Part shown: positions 40,001 to 53,339 of the stretch, piece after piece
Layout of the letters: every line of letters begins with the position of its first letter
How positions within the stretch are numbered: the stretch's first letter is position 1
Assembly: GCF_001949145.1 (NCBI RefSeq)
Contig: NW_019091355.1
Span: 3,404,117 to 3,468,116, forward strand
DNA: 64,000 bases
From: Acanthaster planci
Taxonomy: Eukaryota; Echinodermata; Asteroidea; Valvatida; Acanthasteridae
Direction of reading: 5' to 3'
Position numbers and translations under genes: made by a program
The notes under the pieces: generated by a model
The model's database searches: none
What the model was told of the DNA's origin: nothing
Seen by the model: only the letters and a program-made list of their open reading frames with translations

Positions 40001-43000
40001 GGCAATGCCGGGGCGGGAGACGGGGAAGATTGTAATTACTCAGTGGTGCCCTACCTCCCAGCAAGACAGAGTCATCCTGAAAGACAGCAATTGTCTTCTG
40101 AGAATGTGATCCTACCATCGTGTTGAGTTAGATCTGCTGTTGGAGATTACAAGCACAGCCTTCAGCATGATGTGGTGCACGTACATACATGTATACATTG
40201 TGCAGTTAGAACCTAACAGTTCTGTGGTATTTTTATGAATGATCGGACTCTCAAGTCTAGGCCTGGGGGAGTATATGAATCGCATGATGCAAGGAAGGAG
40301 AGGAAATGTATGGTATACTTTTAAAAAAATTTAAAAATGATGGTACTATCCAACAATGGAATCATCGTAATTTTTTCCTTTCACTTTTGCGCTCTCTGAT
40401 AAAAGGTCAAGAAAAAAATCTTTGTCTGGGACGATAAAAAAATAATAATAATATAACTACATGTATTTGTGAGTATAATCACACCATCACATACACAGTA
40501 ACTGTTTTGTGAATGTCCGATGAGAAGTTTGTTATAGCATCAATGTGTTTAATATCTCGACCTCTGTAAGCAAGATAGGCATGACTAACAGAGTCAGTTT
40601 TGCCCTCTACAGTTCCAGCAAGAATGGAATGACGTGTAAATAATTCACGATTGTAACTGAAGCAGGTCAAAGGTGACAAAGGAACTACCCCTGGGGTTTC
40701 CCAGTTTCTCCTTCTCTGATGGCAGTATTACTTTCATCATAGGATCAAATTTATTCATAAATATTTATAAATGTTTAGAAACAGTACATGTATATCATGG
40801 TCTAGTGACAAGAATGACATCATCATGTGTGACATGAAGGCATCTTTTTCAGCAATGAGGTGAAATTCCAGAGAAGGAATTTTGGTCTTCATCTCCTCTT
40901 ACTTTCACTTCTTGCGTCTTGAGCGCCGAAATTTTATGCTAGAATTTCCCCTTTAAACACCTCCACAGCCCTTTTCGGAGAAGCCATTTACATGAAACCA
41001 ACCTTCCCCCACAAATTTCCAAACACAATCAAGTCTAAAAGTTCCCAGCGGCGTAACATTTCTCGGCACAAATGACCCCAAATCATGGGACAAGCCTGTT
41101 GCCTACATGTACGATCTTCATGTGAATGCGATCTGTCAAATCCACAATCTTCAAGTCGCACCACCGTCAGAGATCTGGTCGCGGTGCACACTTTAGATTA
41201 TGAACATCACTGGACCGCAGGTACAAGTACCTGCAAGTCCTCCATCACCGACAATACAGTCATAATTCATTCCTGTAAATATACAGGTACCGGGGAGATT
41301 GGGCTATTAAGCAAATACACATAATTTAATAGAGGTGCTCCTGTTTACATAATGTAATAGCAATGCTGCTGTTTACTACGTGTATTTTGGAAAAGAAACG
41401 TGCACCCTTGCCGAGTTCAGACGAAAGCTAACAAACTCAGTGAAGTGCAGCGGCAAAAAACACACACAGAAAAAAAAAGCTCCATCAGTTGGTGATGGGT
41501 CCCTTTCGGATCAAAAAAATCAATTCTACCCTGGGGTGATTTCCTCTAGCGAAGAGCCAGGCGGCCGGCGTTATTGACACTGTGGCACCTGCGATGAAGT
41601 AATCGATTTTGGAAAAGTGTCGTCCCTGTAATGACATGGTTGCACCGGAGAAAGACAACCAATGAAGAGTTTCACTGATAGGATGAATGCGCTAGCAAAT
41701 AGAGGCGAATTTGTCAACATCGAAAGAATGCGTTTATTGTTCATAGACATGGGTCGCTCGCTATGAGAAGTGCGCACATAAACAGGATGCCATACCCCAG
41801 CTCAGGTATTTTGAAGGCACATTCCTTCCCGATTACAAATTCACTTCGCCAAGCTCAGACATACCAGAATTTGCATCCTTGTGGAGAAAGTCAGGATTAT
41901 AAATTCAACCAACTGTGCGAAAGTGATTCCTGGAAACTGTGCTTTGAATTGACAATAAAAGCAACGGTGATTTTCCCTGTAGGTGGATGTCTGTGGGTCG
42001 TTCCATGAGGCTGGGGCACAATTTGTGACGGTGCCCATTGTTGAGTGGGTTCTGTAAAAATAAACAGCTATTTCCCTGCATGTGGATTCCTAATTGACAT
42101 CGTTATACATCTAGCAAGGCCGAATACAGAGGTGTGTGTTATTTTTAGAGAATAAATGACCTACTCTACAGGTCATGACAGGTGGTGAAAGTTACCCATG
42201 TATAACAAGGACACCCATTGTGCCCCAACTTCATGAAATGACCCCTGTACCAACAAATCAAATCCATTTTGGTTTCAATATCTGCATGCACACACTAAGA
42301 GGATTGTTGGCAAATGAAAAGAACTCTCCAATGTATGGCTTTCAGCAGATCTTACAGTATTGACTTGGTACACGTAGCAAGGCACACATGTACATCAATC
42401 TCTTCAACAAAAGTCACTCTGTCCACCATCTCACGCCCAATGTACATACTTGTTCAGCAAAGCTGGTTATGTTCCTGACGTCAGTAACTGCAACATGTGT
42501 GTGTGAGCTTTGTGACAAAGATAGAACTTCGCTTGAATGTGGGGTTGTTTAATGTTTCGAATGCCTGATGAGACATTGTTTATTTAAATAGATGGGGTAA
42601 GAAAGCTGGACTGTGGGCCATGCACAAGTACATGTACATAGGTGTACCACAACATATACATTTGGGACAGTGCACAATTTCAAGAGATAGAAAGCAAGCA
42701 TCAAAATTATCTCTTTCGGCCTTTTTTGGAGACATCTGGTAACATTTGAAACAAGGCAGTTATATGTAACCCTTTGTTCTGCTAAAAAGAGGATGTTTAT
42801 TCTCCACAAACCATGCTTGACAAAACATCCGCAAGCATCTCGTTTTGCAACTGGGCTACACAGAAAGGAACAAAAACATCCTGATCAACTACATTTAACG
42901 GCCTGGGGTGGGTGACAAATGAAAATTTGTGTTTCAACGGGATACACGTAGGCCGATTTTTATATTTGGTGTTAAGCACAGTTCAATTGGTTGATAAGAA

Positions 43001-46000
43001 GTTTTGGCCTAACTTTTTTTACAGGTGCATTTCGAATGTATATATGTAATGTTTTTGCTGTACTCTATAAAACTAAAGTAAAGTTTTGATGACTGATTTT
43101 TGCAATCATTAAACACTGGGAAATCAATCAATCAATCTTGCTCTACTGACAGTGACAATAAGAAATATCTTGCATCTCACCTAATTCGGGAGGGTTCACC
43201 CTGAATGAATCATCGTTGATTTTTAATGTAAAAGGATTCCTCATGAGAACGTCGATGCTTGTCGACTTGGCGATTTTCACACCGTCTACGGAGGGGAGGA
43301 GAAAAAAAGTAAGTGAGAGACAGATGAGAGTAGCATCTCATTTTCGTCCGCACATTGCTCATACAACCTAAATTTATAGCATAATTTGGTTGCGGCTCAC
43401 ATGTTGTGATGTAAGAAACTGGAAGACACGGAGAAGGTTGTAATCTCCTTGCTGCATTGAAGCATAGAGAGCTTCAATCAAGTGCATAAAAATTCAGCGG
43501 GATGAACTGAAAAATACAAAATGTAGGTCTCTCTTAGAAGACACGACATGCCTTCGTGATATTTGGACCCATCTGTAGCTTGGGCATGTTGGGTGCGTAC
43601 ATGTACATGTCTGAATAAGAAGCCATTCAGAATTGCTCTTTAATGAGGAATCCTATTCCGTGAAATTTTGATAGACATAAAGAAATGTCACACTTTTGAA
43701 ATGTCGTATGTCCATTGACAGATTGGCTGACATAGCTTCATTTGCATTAATTTTCTCCTGATACCGAGTAAAAATGGCCCAACTACACGTATGTCAATAT
43801 TTGAGGCAAGAAACTGGTGCCAAAAAATGTCCAAACTTGTTAATGTCTGTGACCACTTTTTCTCAGATTATCGTGCTGAGCAACTTCAAAATGCTCTCAA
43901 GTGTTGTTTGAAAAAGCAAAAGTTGCGACCAAGGTTATGAATAATCATCAACAAGACCAAAGTGTTATTGCAGTGTAGCAGTCAGAAGCACTATAATTTG
44001 AGAGGTCCAAATGCAGCCAGATGAAGAGAGTATCTTGCAAAGTGATTCATCAACCGTGTCAACTCCAAATGTTTGTTTCACCACACAGACGACTACATGT
44101 ATATCATACCAGCATATCAACAATGTACATGAGTCCGAGCCGGCCCAGTGTCACACATACACAGTTTACGAGGAAAATTGGGACCGAGTTGTAAGGACAA
44201 CAATCTGTTGCCATGGCAACGTAAATATAATTTGATCCCTTGGAGCTACAAATGTCCCCCCCCCCGCCGGTTATCCCAACAATTAGGTGCCTGTATGTGT
44301 CAACTACATGTTAACCCTAACCTTCCCTAACCACACAGAATTGAACACCAGTAAAGTGTGTGAATTTGTGGCACTGGGTACTGTACCCCTAAACTGCTTG
44401 TGCTTTAACATGGGTTCAGGCGTACCCAAAATAAACAGAGTCCAACAGTTTTTGGGCACAGTTTACCATATGGCGTTGGAATTTGTGTGAATGGGTATGG
44501 TTCCTAGTAAATCACTCTGGGGAGTTAGGGTTAAGGTACATTTACATGTGCTGTACAAACAATATTATACATACATGTGTATGTAATTATTCAAAATTGA
44601 AGACAACGCTGCATGCGTAGCAACTTCAAAGACATATTTATATGATCCAAAGTTCCAAACCTCTCAAATCTAATTTTCCTCATCTTGTTTTTAATTTCTT
44701 TTTTATCTAATAAAAGCATACATGTACATGTATTATGTATCTGATTGCACCTGACTAGAGCTCAGCAGGGAGTATTTGATTATCAAGGATATGAAATGTG
44801 AGGCCCTAACAGCCGCTGCAATTTCACACTTTGTCAATCACACAGACCGCCAGCGCGTGCATTAATTGCCTGGAGACGATGTATCAAGGAGGATCATATT
44901 TGGGTGTGAAAAAAAAAGTGTTTTCAATCCTGCATTCCAAAGTTCAAGAAGGATGCTACACAGAGAAAATGACAAACATGTAAGACTTTGTGGACGTCAC
45001 AGCACCCCAAAGGAATTTGAGTTTCAAATTTACGTTTTCTTTTGAGACACATGTCTTTGATTCATTTAATCGATTCTAAAATGTTATGATTTTTTTTATG
45101 AAGCCAGGTGATAATAAGATTTTTTTTTTCAAAGTGGAAATGTACAGACACCTGGAAATTACATGTAGATGTGGAATTAACTTGGGGCTGAAGATGCTCG
45201 TGTACAAATACATGTACGTGTACAATGTACATGCTTATTCTACCTGCTCGTTTTCTTATAGTGGCACATGTGATTTTTCAGTTTTATACGTAAGGTTTCG
45301 TTCAATCACCAGTTATGTCATAACAAAGAATCAAGGGACTGTAATTCCAGAACACTACTGAGAAGTGCGACTTCCATGTATTTGCCAATGACATACACAC
45401 ATACATGTATACACACATGTACATGTAGATGCAGATTTGGCCCAAATGTAGACACATTATTGTACGTGCCATCTGAGTCCAAACAGTACTACGGGCAGTC
45501 CTCAGCAAATGAGCGACAGCCGACAGGAATTACAATTTGAAGATCCATGACACTGTGGTACATCCCTCAGTCTAATACCACTATCAGTGCTTGTAATTCA
45601 GTTTTAACCCTCACTCTGTCGCCTCTTTCACATTGAGAGAAGAGTTGGGTTTGCTCAGCTGCGACGGATCTGCTCTCTGACATATCTAAAATGTATCTAA
45701 AAACATGTTACACTGAAACAATCTTCACTTCGCACGCACCTACATGTATATGTACCAGATGTTGGTGTTTACAAGGCCACATCAGGGCTGTAACAATCTG
45801 CTTTTGAGAAATCACCACATGTTCTGAAATTTTGTGAATAGGGTTTCCTCCAATTGTCTTGTTTTCCCTGTGCAAGCAATACTCGAAGCTAACTGTAATA
45901 GCCTCAATGTAATTTCAATGGCCTCATTTCCAAATGCTTACAGTGTGTTCCGTGAGCAACCAGCAACATTTTCCTCCGTAAACATATGATTGGCATTTTC

Positions 46001-49000
46001 CAGATAGTGGCCTTGTTTATGGAGAAATATTTCGGGAAAAAAAAATGGGTAGAGAAAACACATGTGATGGCATGCCGAACACAACGGTTTAAAAATGTTT
46101 TTGTGAAATCACAAATGTGCGCACATGCACAAATATCAATAACTGCGGAATCGTTTTTGAAGGTTCCGTTGCATGTTTATTTTTCTAAAAACTGTATGAA
46201 GTGGAGGCAAGAGATACCTAGTTAATTGTGAAAAATGCTCTATTTTACATGTAAATGCAATTGGAAATACAATGGACAGGACAGTTTATTCAATGTACAT
46301 TGTACCTTTGCAGCGATACATGTATGCCTTATAATAGGAAGCCTTTTATTTTCACTGAGTGGTTAGGGCCGAGAGTAAAAACACAACCAAATAATCAGCA
46401 AATTGATCGGTTATCCGTGTAAATGTACATGTATGATTCCAGCCTTAGCATAAGGTACATGTACAGCGCACACCACTCCATGTACATTGTACATGTCACA
46501 CCAGAATCAAACACACTACTCCTCTGTTAACGACAAGGAAACCTATCCATTCGATGCCCTGCCCATCCTAATTTCAACTGCTGCCTTTCTGTATATTAAT
46601 TTATTAATATCCGACTACATTCAGAGCTTCAAGCCTGAAAAATGCTTCCAGTGAAAATTATTACAGGCTCCTACTGAATCACGATGTGTAAAATTCTTTT
46701 AAAGGCTTTTAAAACCAAATTGGCTCTGGCGACTTATTTCATGACTTCATGAGTGTGTGTTAGGGCACCAAAGGCTATTGATAAATGAATAGAAAGTTTA
46801 TTTACTTATTTTATTTTGCATGAGTTTGTTTATCTCTTGATTCCCACCTTCGTTGTAGATGCCTGTTCTCTCTATTCCTCCGTCCTCCCGCTTGAGGTGG
46901 TTGAGAAAGTCACCAACTGTTTCTGTCACGGGCTTCAGGGTGAACTGGCAGTGTCCTCTTGTGGACGGAAGAGGGACTAGAAGCACGGGTAGACCGTTGC
47001 GATACTCACAAACAACCTCTGTACAACAAGGGACAAAAACAATGACAGCCAGATCTTTTTTCTATTTCTGTGCAACTATGCCTTGGCCTATGATATTTCT
47101 GCTTATTTTTTTTTAATTTTGTTGAACATTTTTCCAAGCAGTACCAATTCATTATCTCTTCTTTCCCTATATCACGTTATTCATAAGTTATCAGGGCATT
47201 CTTTTGGAACTAAATGCTGATGGGTCATTCTATAAATTTGGGGTCCATTTTTTCCCGTCCCTGTTACATCTGGCATTTGATTTTTAATGTTTAGAACTCA
47301 CTGTTTAATTGCCAAGACTGAATAGGTACTGCAAATTACCTGCCTAACAATTAACAGTGGTTTGAATTCAACTTCAGTGATACATGTACATGTACATCCC
47401 TTGTCAAACTTGTCAGATGGTATACGTGTCAGAGGTAACAGGGACGGAAAAATTTCACACTTTGGACCCCAATCCAGATTTATAGAATGACCCTGTTGCC
47501 AGATTAACACTCTTTTGCAGATAAACATTATAAATTAGCAATGTTGACTATGGACACACCGAGATGCATCTTACAACTCACATAAACAGGAGTGATTGAA
47601 AATAAAACACAGAAATTACATAAATGAGACAGTGCACTTAGTATCTAAAGTACACGTTGAGCTACGGGATCGGTGCATGTACATGTACATGTAACTTAAA
47701 ACAGATCAATTACCAAGCCAATTACAATGTCCACTGGTTAAGGTGGCAATCAGCTCTCTGAACAAAACTCCGTGTTCCTACATATATATATTCTTCTCTT
47801 TACAATTACAAACTACTGTCCTTAGATTCACCTTTAGCTTTACCCGTGTAACACCAAACACTTCTTGTTCAGCACATGCAGTGTACAAATGCCCAGTCCT
47901 GTGTGGAAGGCATTCAGCACTTGCGGGTTGCATGAATTCACGAGGTACGCGACACTCATTTATGTATGTGTAATCTCTCGAGACAGTTTCACCAAGGCAT
48001 CCATGTACAGTATGTAGATTTTTTTTGTCTTGAGGCAAACACTTAACTGTTTCCGTGGCAACAGAGTGCCGGGCATAAGAGGTTTTTTACCAGGGAGCAG
48101 TTCCCTCCAGGGTTTCGTCAAGGACTGAAATATCGGCCTGTCCCTTCACAGCAAACGTTACAACCCGCCTTGTCCACTCCCAACAAAACATTTTGAAACT
48201 GACATCTCTGGGCATTCTTTCAGACCATACTTTCACTTTACCCAAGAAGCTTGAAAGGAAATGTGAAGATCTGTTTGCCAGTGTCAAAGATTCAGGTAAC
48301 AGATGGGGGGGGGTTGTAAATCAGAAACAAACAAACATTGTCCATCTAAAGTTCTTTTTCCCAGGCCTTAAGATATGTGTCCCTGTAGGCGGCTAGATGA
48401 GACACTGGCTTCCTCCAACTATCTCCTATGTTCCTACAGGGGGCACCAGTCTGCACTTACACTACAATTAACCCTTAATTTATTCACTTCAAGCCCACAC
48501 ACTACAAATTATCAGAACTCTCAAATTGGAGAAGACAAGTACCTGTAAACACATGGTCTCCTTGCCAATAATCCCTCCGTGCTCACAACACAGCCAAATG
48601 CCTTGGAGTGTCAATTACACAATTGAATTGACAAACCAATCTGCCACTGTTTATGTCAACAGCTGGCTGTTGACTGGATGAAATTACACATGGAATCAAT
48701 CTTTTTGGGGTGCAACGTTTGGTGAAGTTCTCATTTTCCAATTTACAGAAAACAAGTAATTTGGATATGCATCGGCTAAATCTGTAGCCAACGTATAACT
48801 GTACGTATTGAACAGTAAAGTACATGCACACACTGCACATGTACATATAAGCATGTCAAGGCATCAAAATGGCATTGGAAATCAACTATGAATTTTAACA
48901 AATATCTGACATACGATATCCAAAGCACTTTTTTACTAACACCTGTTGACACAGAGTTGGGACCATTTCTATTTCTACTTAATCTCTTTACCCGAGGGGT

Positions 49001-52000
49001 GTGTCTTTACGTTGTATAATATACATGTATCTGTGTGTCCTTGGAGGACATTTGGCGAGTTTCAGTTCTTTCATGCTACTCATGTACGGTGTCTGTCATA
49101 TGTAGATATCCTGGGACAGACTACTCAAGGAAAGGATATCAAGCTGGATTCAGCCTTCAGGGGCACCTGCTGTACACAATTGGTACAAAATGTCACATGT
49201 GTACATGACACTCATACGTGTAGTACAGATCTCTACATCCAATATGCTACATATACACATGTACATGACATGCACATAATGACATTTTCCCCCCGTGCAC
49301 TGGCTTCAATTTGGTACAAACCGGCTTTTCTAGTTATACCCAGCTATCGATAAGCAGACACAAGTACCAGTGATGTACACAACACGGTACCCCTACAATG
49401 ACAGAGGTTATCATGAGTGCTCATCTCGATCTAACATGTCCTCATTTCTTGTACAGACCTACGTACATGTACATGTATATTATACTTTGCATGGAAGCCA
49501 TGTGCATTATACACACCCTCTACATGCTACATGTTTAAACTGTATTTGAAAAAGGATCTGTTACATTTGAAGTCTGCAACATTTCACAAAAAAAGACGAA
49601 ATGCACAATGCACGGTATGAGTTAATCTACACACAGAGCAGGATTTGAATTTAAAAAAATTTCCCCTTTCATGTCACCTCTTGACATTTAATCTATCCCT
49701 ACCTGTACAGATTCAAACTAACCAGTTAGTGGAATCTTCAACAAAAAATTTGGAAAATAAATTTAAGCCAAATTTCTGTTTCGCACTTCAACATTTTGGA
49801 ATGGTTTGTCAAAAATCACAGGAGCCCACAAATATTGACAAAAATTTAAAAGGCGATAGGTCACTCACTACGTGTGATTCCAAATATATTTTCTACAATC
49901 AACAGCCACATAAACTTTGGAATCTAATGTCTGTTTAATCAAAATGAATTGTAGAGTTTCTGTTTGCTAAAAATTGGCCAAAAAGTAAACGCATAGAATT
50001 TCTTAGTTTGGGATTGCACATTATTTGCACGCAAATACATTGCAAACTCAACCTCACGGACGTAAGAGAAATGTATGTGAAGTAATGGGTTCGTTAACTG
50101 AAGTGTGGGCAATGGTATCGTCAATAGCTCACTGCCCAGCTGAAGAAGTCGAGTCAAAATTTACAAAGGTTCTATTGGGAATTCCTACTTTGAAATAATT
50201 TTCTCTAAATTAAGAAATCCTTCATTACAAAATCAGATTGTTATGGTTCTGGCTGCAAAATGGATTTCTCATGCGTTACTTTTTATTCGTGAATAAGTTT
50301 TTGTTGCGATCTGGAACTGGTTAATAAACCGATCCAGAACAAGGAAGAGTGTCCTTGTCACTTTCGTCGATCTTGTAAGTCCAAATTATAAGTTAAGATT
50401 TCGAAAAGAACTTGGTAGTATCTCCAACACACAAGGCGGACTACTTGCCACATTTCACCGGAATTTGAGGATTTTTTGTAGCTGCAATCTGACTGAATGA
50501 TTTTCATGATCTGGAACTAGGAAAACGACTATATTACATTAAGACATGACTGACAATGAAGAACACTTTTTAACAGATTTATTGGGAATGCTCTTCTTTC
50601 ATCCCCCCGTCCTGTCCCTAGCATTGATTAAGGAAAACAGCCCTGCATCTCAAATATTCACTGAGAAGAACAACTGCCCGCCCACGAGTTTGCTTACCAG
50701 ATTTCTCAGATGCAGTGCAATAAGCAGCCGCACAATGCTTCAAACTCCCAGGAAGGAAAAACTGCAAATCCTGGAGGGAGAGGCAAGCAAAATAAGAGAT
50801 TCAAATGCACTGTTATAATCACTCCAAACTCTAAAAGGTTTGCATTAACAATCCCCTTCTTAAGCAGGCTCTGCATCGGAACTAGTGGTGGTCAGGGCAA
50901 GCGGCTTCCAATGCAAGCGTATGGTGCAAGGTCAAATCCCCTGTCCATCAACATTCAATTCAACTAATCTTATTGCCTACTCTAAAAAATGTCACAAATC
51001 TTCCTCCTCAGATTATAAATCAAATCCTACATTAAACTACAAAACATTTCACTTTCTTTGCATCATTCACGAAGGATTGTTTCATAGAAATAAAATCCAG
51101 TAGGTCCGAATTTCCATCTCGCGAATAAGAATTCAATGACTATGTAATGCAAGCATTGCTACTGATATAATTTGTAATGACACCAATACAATTCTTCAAT
51201 AATGAAGTTCTTCCAGGAGAGATGATGAAGCCCTAAAAACCAACTCTGAGGGCCGAAAAAAGTCACACAGGTCACAGCTTCACACTCTCACTCGTTCACA
51301 GGATAAAGCAAGAGTTTTTTTCTCAAAGTTGGTGCTCGGATCCACTGACCTTCTGGATTCTGAACTGGAGAAAATATTAAAAGTTCTACTTTGATATCTC
51401 GGGTCCACCAACAATTCTACTGATATAAATGTAAAAAAAAATTAAAACTTTGATCCACTGTCAGAACAAGAGTGAAGTCCATGATTTCAATTTTGTGAGC
51501 TTTGGTCTTTGGCAGCTGGTGCTCATGGCAAGGGATGGACCTACCTCATTTTTTTTTTTTTTTTGAAAAAAAAATCCGTATTCTTCCCTCCGCCTTGAAA
51601 CCCTTATTTGTTTTTCTTGAGACCACAGAAAATACTTCTTTGGGTTTTTTCCATCCTCCTTCACTGTGTTTCTTTAACAAGGTCAAAGCACCAACTTATA
51701 TAAAAAAAACTGCTCGCCTGAATTAACTTTAGAAAGCAAATTTAACAGTATAACTACAACACTAGCCTAATTTAACTGCTGTCAACTTTCATTCGCATTG
51801 TCATGATTGTGAATGCGATAGTTGAGGTTTCTTATATTCATTTGAATTTTACTTCAAACTGAAATTTTAACATGTGCAACACCCTTTCTTTACGACTGGA
51901 GCATGGTCACATAGTTTAGTGCACACAAGGAACTAAAGGATATCACTGACCCCTCTTCCGCCCACACGCCCCCAACCATGCCGACTGTACACGTTAAACA

Positions 52001-52224
52001 TGCAGTAGACGAAGCGTACGGCACTACTACCGGCATGACCGGTGTACAAACAAAGACAATTTACCCGGAATATTTAATAAAATCAGGGTTTCTGAAAGAT
52101 AAAAATCAATCCTTTACAACAGAGTGATACTGCTCACCCGCTTTTCAGACTTTTTGACGGCAGACAGGGCAAACAAAACGTTCTGTTTGCAGCGTTCCAC
52201 ACGGAGTAGACTTCGGAACGCCAT
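34065..52224 (-). CDS. MCU: Mitochondrial calcium uniporter pore subunit, eight coding exons
   Basis: Pore of the Ca2+ uniporter in the inner mitochondrial membrane. Coding exons on the minus strand: 52138-52224, 50698-50770, 46848-47018, 43181-43285, 37831-37991, 37002-37205, 35282-35398, 34065-34151. They sum to 1005 nt, or 334 aa, against 351 in human. Exon 1 encodes a basic presequence-like start (MAFRSLLRVERCK). Exon 2 was found from a polypyrimidine-CAG acceptor, a CTG|GTAAGC donor and matching phase. The N-terminal beta-grasp domain includes RNGLPVLLVPLPS and GHCQFTLKP, with C77 matching human redox Cys97. A coiled-coil (EQHQLEKEKDL) precedes TM1. The selectivity filter reads WDIVEPITYF (D241, E244), followed by TM2 and the C-terminal helix ARDRQYL. 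The filter Trp, Asp and Glu are intact, and Met of DIME is Val. The exon 5 donor (GTCAGC) is weak. Confidence 0.95.
35888..35919. repeat. Perfect 12-bp hairpin in MCU intron 6
   Basis: CAGACGGCTGTC, an 8-nt loop, GACAGCCGTCTG. It is a perfect stem in the intron between exons 6 and 7. No known function. Confidence 0.8.
41995..42244. mobile_element. MITE family 7 in MCU intron 4
   Basis: Left end GGGTCGTTCCATGAGGCTGG then GGCACAAT. The right end is the inverted GGGTCATTTCATGAAGTTGG then GGCACAAT. Terminal inverted repeats are about 28 bp with a few mismatches in a 250-bp non-coding element. Confidence 0.75.
44311..44534. mobile_element. TTAA-flanked MITE, family 6, in MCU intron 3
   Basis: TTAA-CCCTAACCTTCCC at the left, GGGGAGTTAGGG-TTAA at the right, 224 bp in all. 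TTAA target duplications with CCCT-type ends are the hallmark of piggyBac-like elements, so a non-autonomous member is inferred. Confidence 0.6.
47222..47493. mobile_element. MITE family 2, copy 1 (MCU intron 2)
   Basis: Left end GGGTCATTCTATAAATTTGG then GGTCC. The right end is its inverted form, ending TTTATAGAATGACCC. Inner arms share GTCCCTGTTAC and its complement GTAACAGGGAC. About 270 bp, inverted relative to 59721-59967. Confidence 0.85.
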
Positions 52225-53339
52225 TTTCACGCTTTGAAGTTAGTTTTAGATTGGTCCCCACCGGTAGCACAAACATCTATTATAATAACACGAAAGGAGT
52301 CAATAACCAGGCCGCATCTAAAACCCTGCCCATTTTAGTCTGGCACCTTAATGTAACTGGTGTGGGGTTATTTTCAAGCTGTAAAAAGTGAGGAATTGTG
52401 GTGGCTTTCAGGTACCAGGTACCATTTCTCCAAGCTGAGGATCAGTCATGAAAACTATAGACTAGGCTGAACACACAGGTACAGTTTTTCAACCATTTTA
52501 TTTAGCGGCACAGGTTTCTCCAGGTGAAATAGTGGCAAAGAATCTTGGAAATAAAGCTGTGTTTAATGTATGGTGTTAAGCTTATTTCTATCTCTGGGAG
52601 AGTTTTTATATAAATTTCAATTTTACACAAGCATGAACAGATGAAAGTTGTTCCACCTGTCCACGGTCAGGGTCATTGTATTGGATCTATCATCTAGTTT
52701 GTTGTAGTCGAGTACACACATGTAATGATGTAGACCAAATTTGGACTCAACAAAATGCTCTTTTCAACATTCATGAGTCGCCAGGTTGTCATGGTTGTGA
52801 CATTTGGTTTTTGGTTGTGACATTTGGTTTTTGGAGTAGGCCTAACGTGTAATGTTAGGCATGGGTGATTGTCACATCTTTTCATGTGACATGTAGGCCT
52901 AGGCCTACTAAAATTAAATTGCACACCCTTCACCCACCAAAATTGTCAAATTTCTTTCCCAGCCTGCCCCAAACAACATCCAAGATTAGAGATCCAAGAT
53001 CAAATCAATGGAATTTTGTTTTAACTTACACTTGTCAGTGTCTAGGAAAAGATAAATTCACCAGTTTTTACTGTTTATCCTGTGCTGTTCACGGAGCTTC
53101 TGTAGTCATTAGTATCAGCACATATGTTCTGGTTCTTGACTAGTTTAAAGGAACAAGGTAATGTTAAAAATACTTCGCCAGAGCTTGGTATAAGACATGC
53201 ATCCGTTGAAGCTTTCGATTCCCAACATTTGGGGCTGTAAAATGGCTTGTTAAAAAAGTGGCCATGGTCTTGCCACAGTTGATATTGAAACCTAAACGAA
53301 GTTGCTCTTTTTTGTTCGTTCCAAGTAGAAACAAAAACC
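52225..53339. promoter_or_regulatory. Divergent MCU-MICU1 intergenic region, candidate shared promoter
   Basis: These 1,115 bp separate the MCU ATG (minus) from the MICU1 ATG (plus), with no other gene between. It contains a CCAAT box in MCU orientation (ATTGG on plus at 52250-52254), a 20-bp tandem duplication (52793-52832) and several AGGCCTA palindromes near 52840-52910. No TATA box was obvious near either gene. Bidirectional promoter activity is inferred from layout only. Confidence 0.45.
52793..52832. repeat. Two tandem 20-bp units in the MCU-MICU1 promoter region
   Basis: GGTTGTGACATTTGGTTTTT is present twice in direct succession without mismatch. It lies about midway between the two start codons. 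Confidence 0.9.

Noticed and set aside
48087-48287. Minus-strand open frame considered as MCU exon 2
   Set aside because: Its donor gives the wrong phase for exon 3. The 50698-50770 exon has better splice sites, correct phase on both sides and fits the family alignment.
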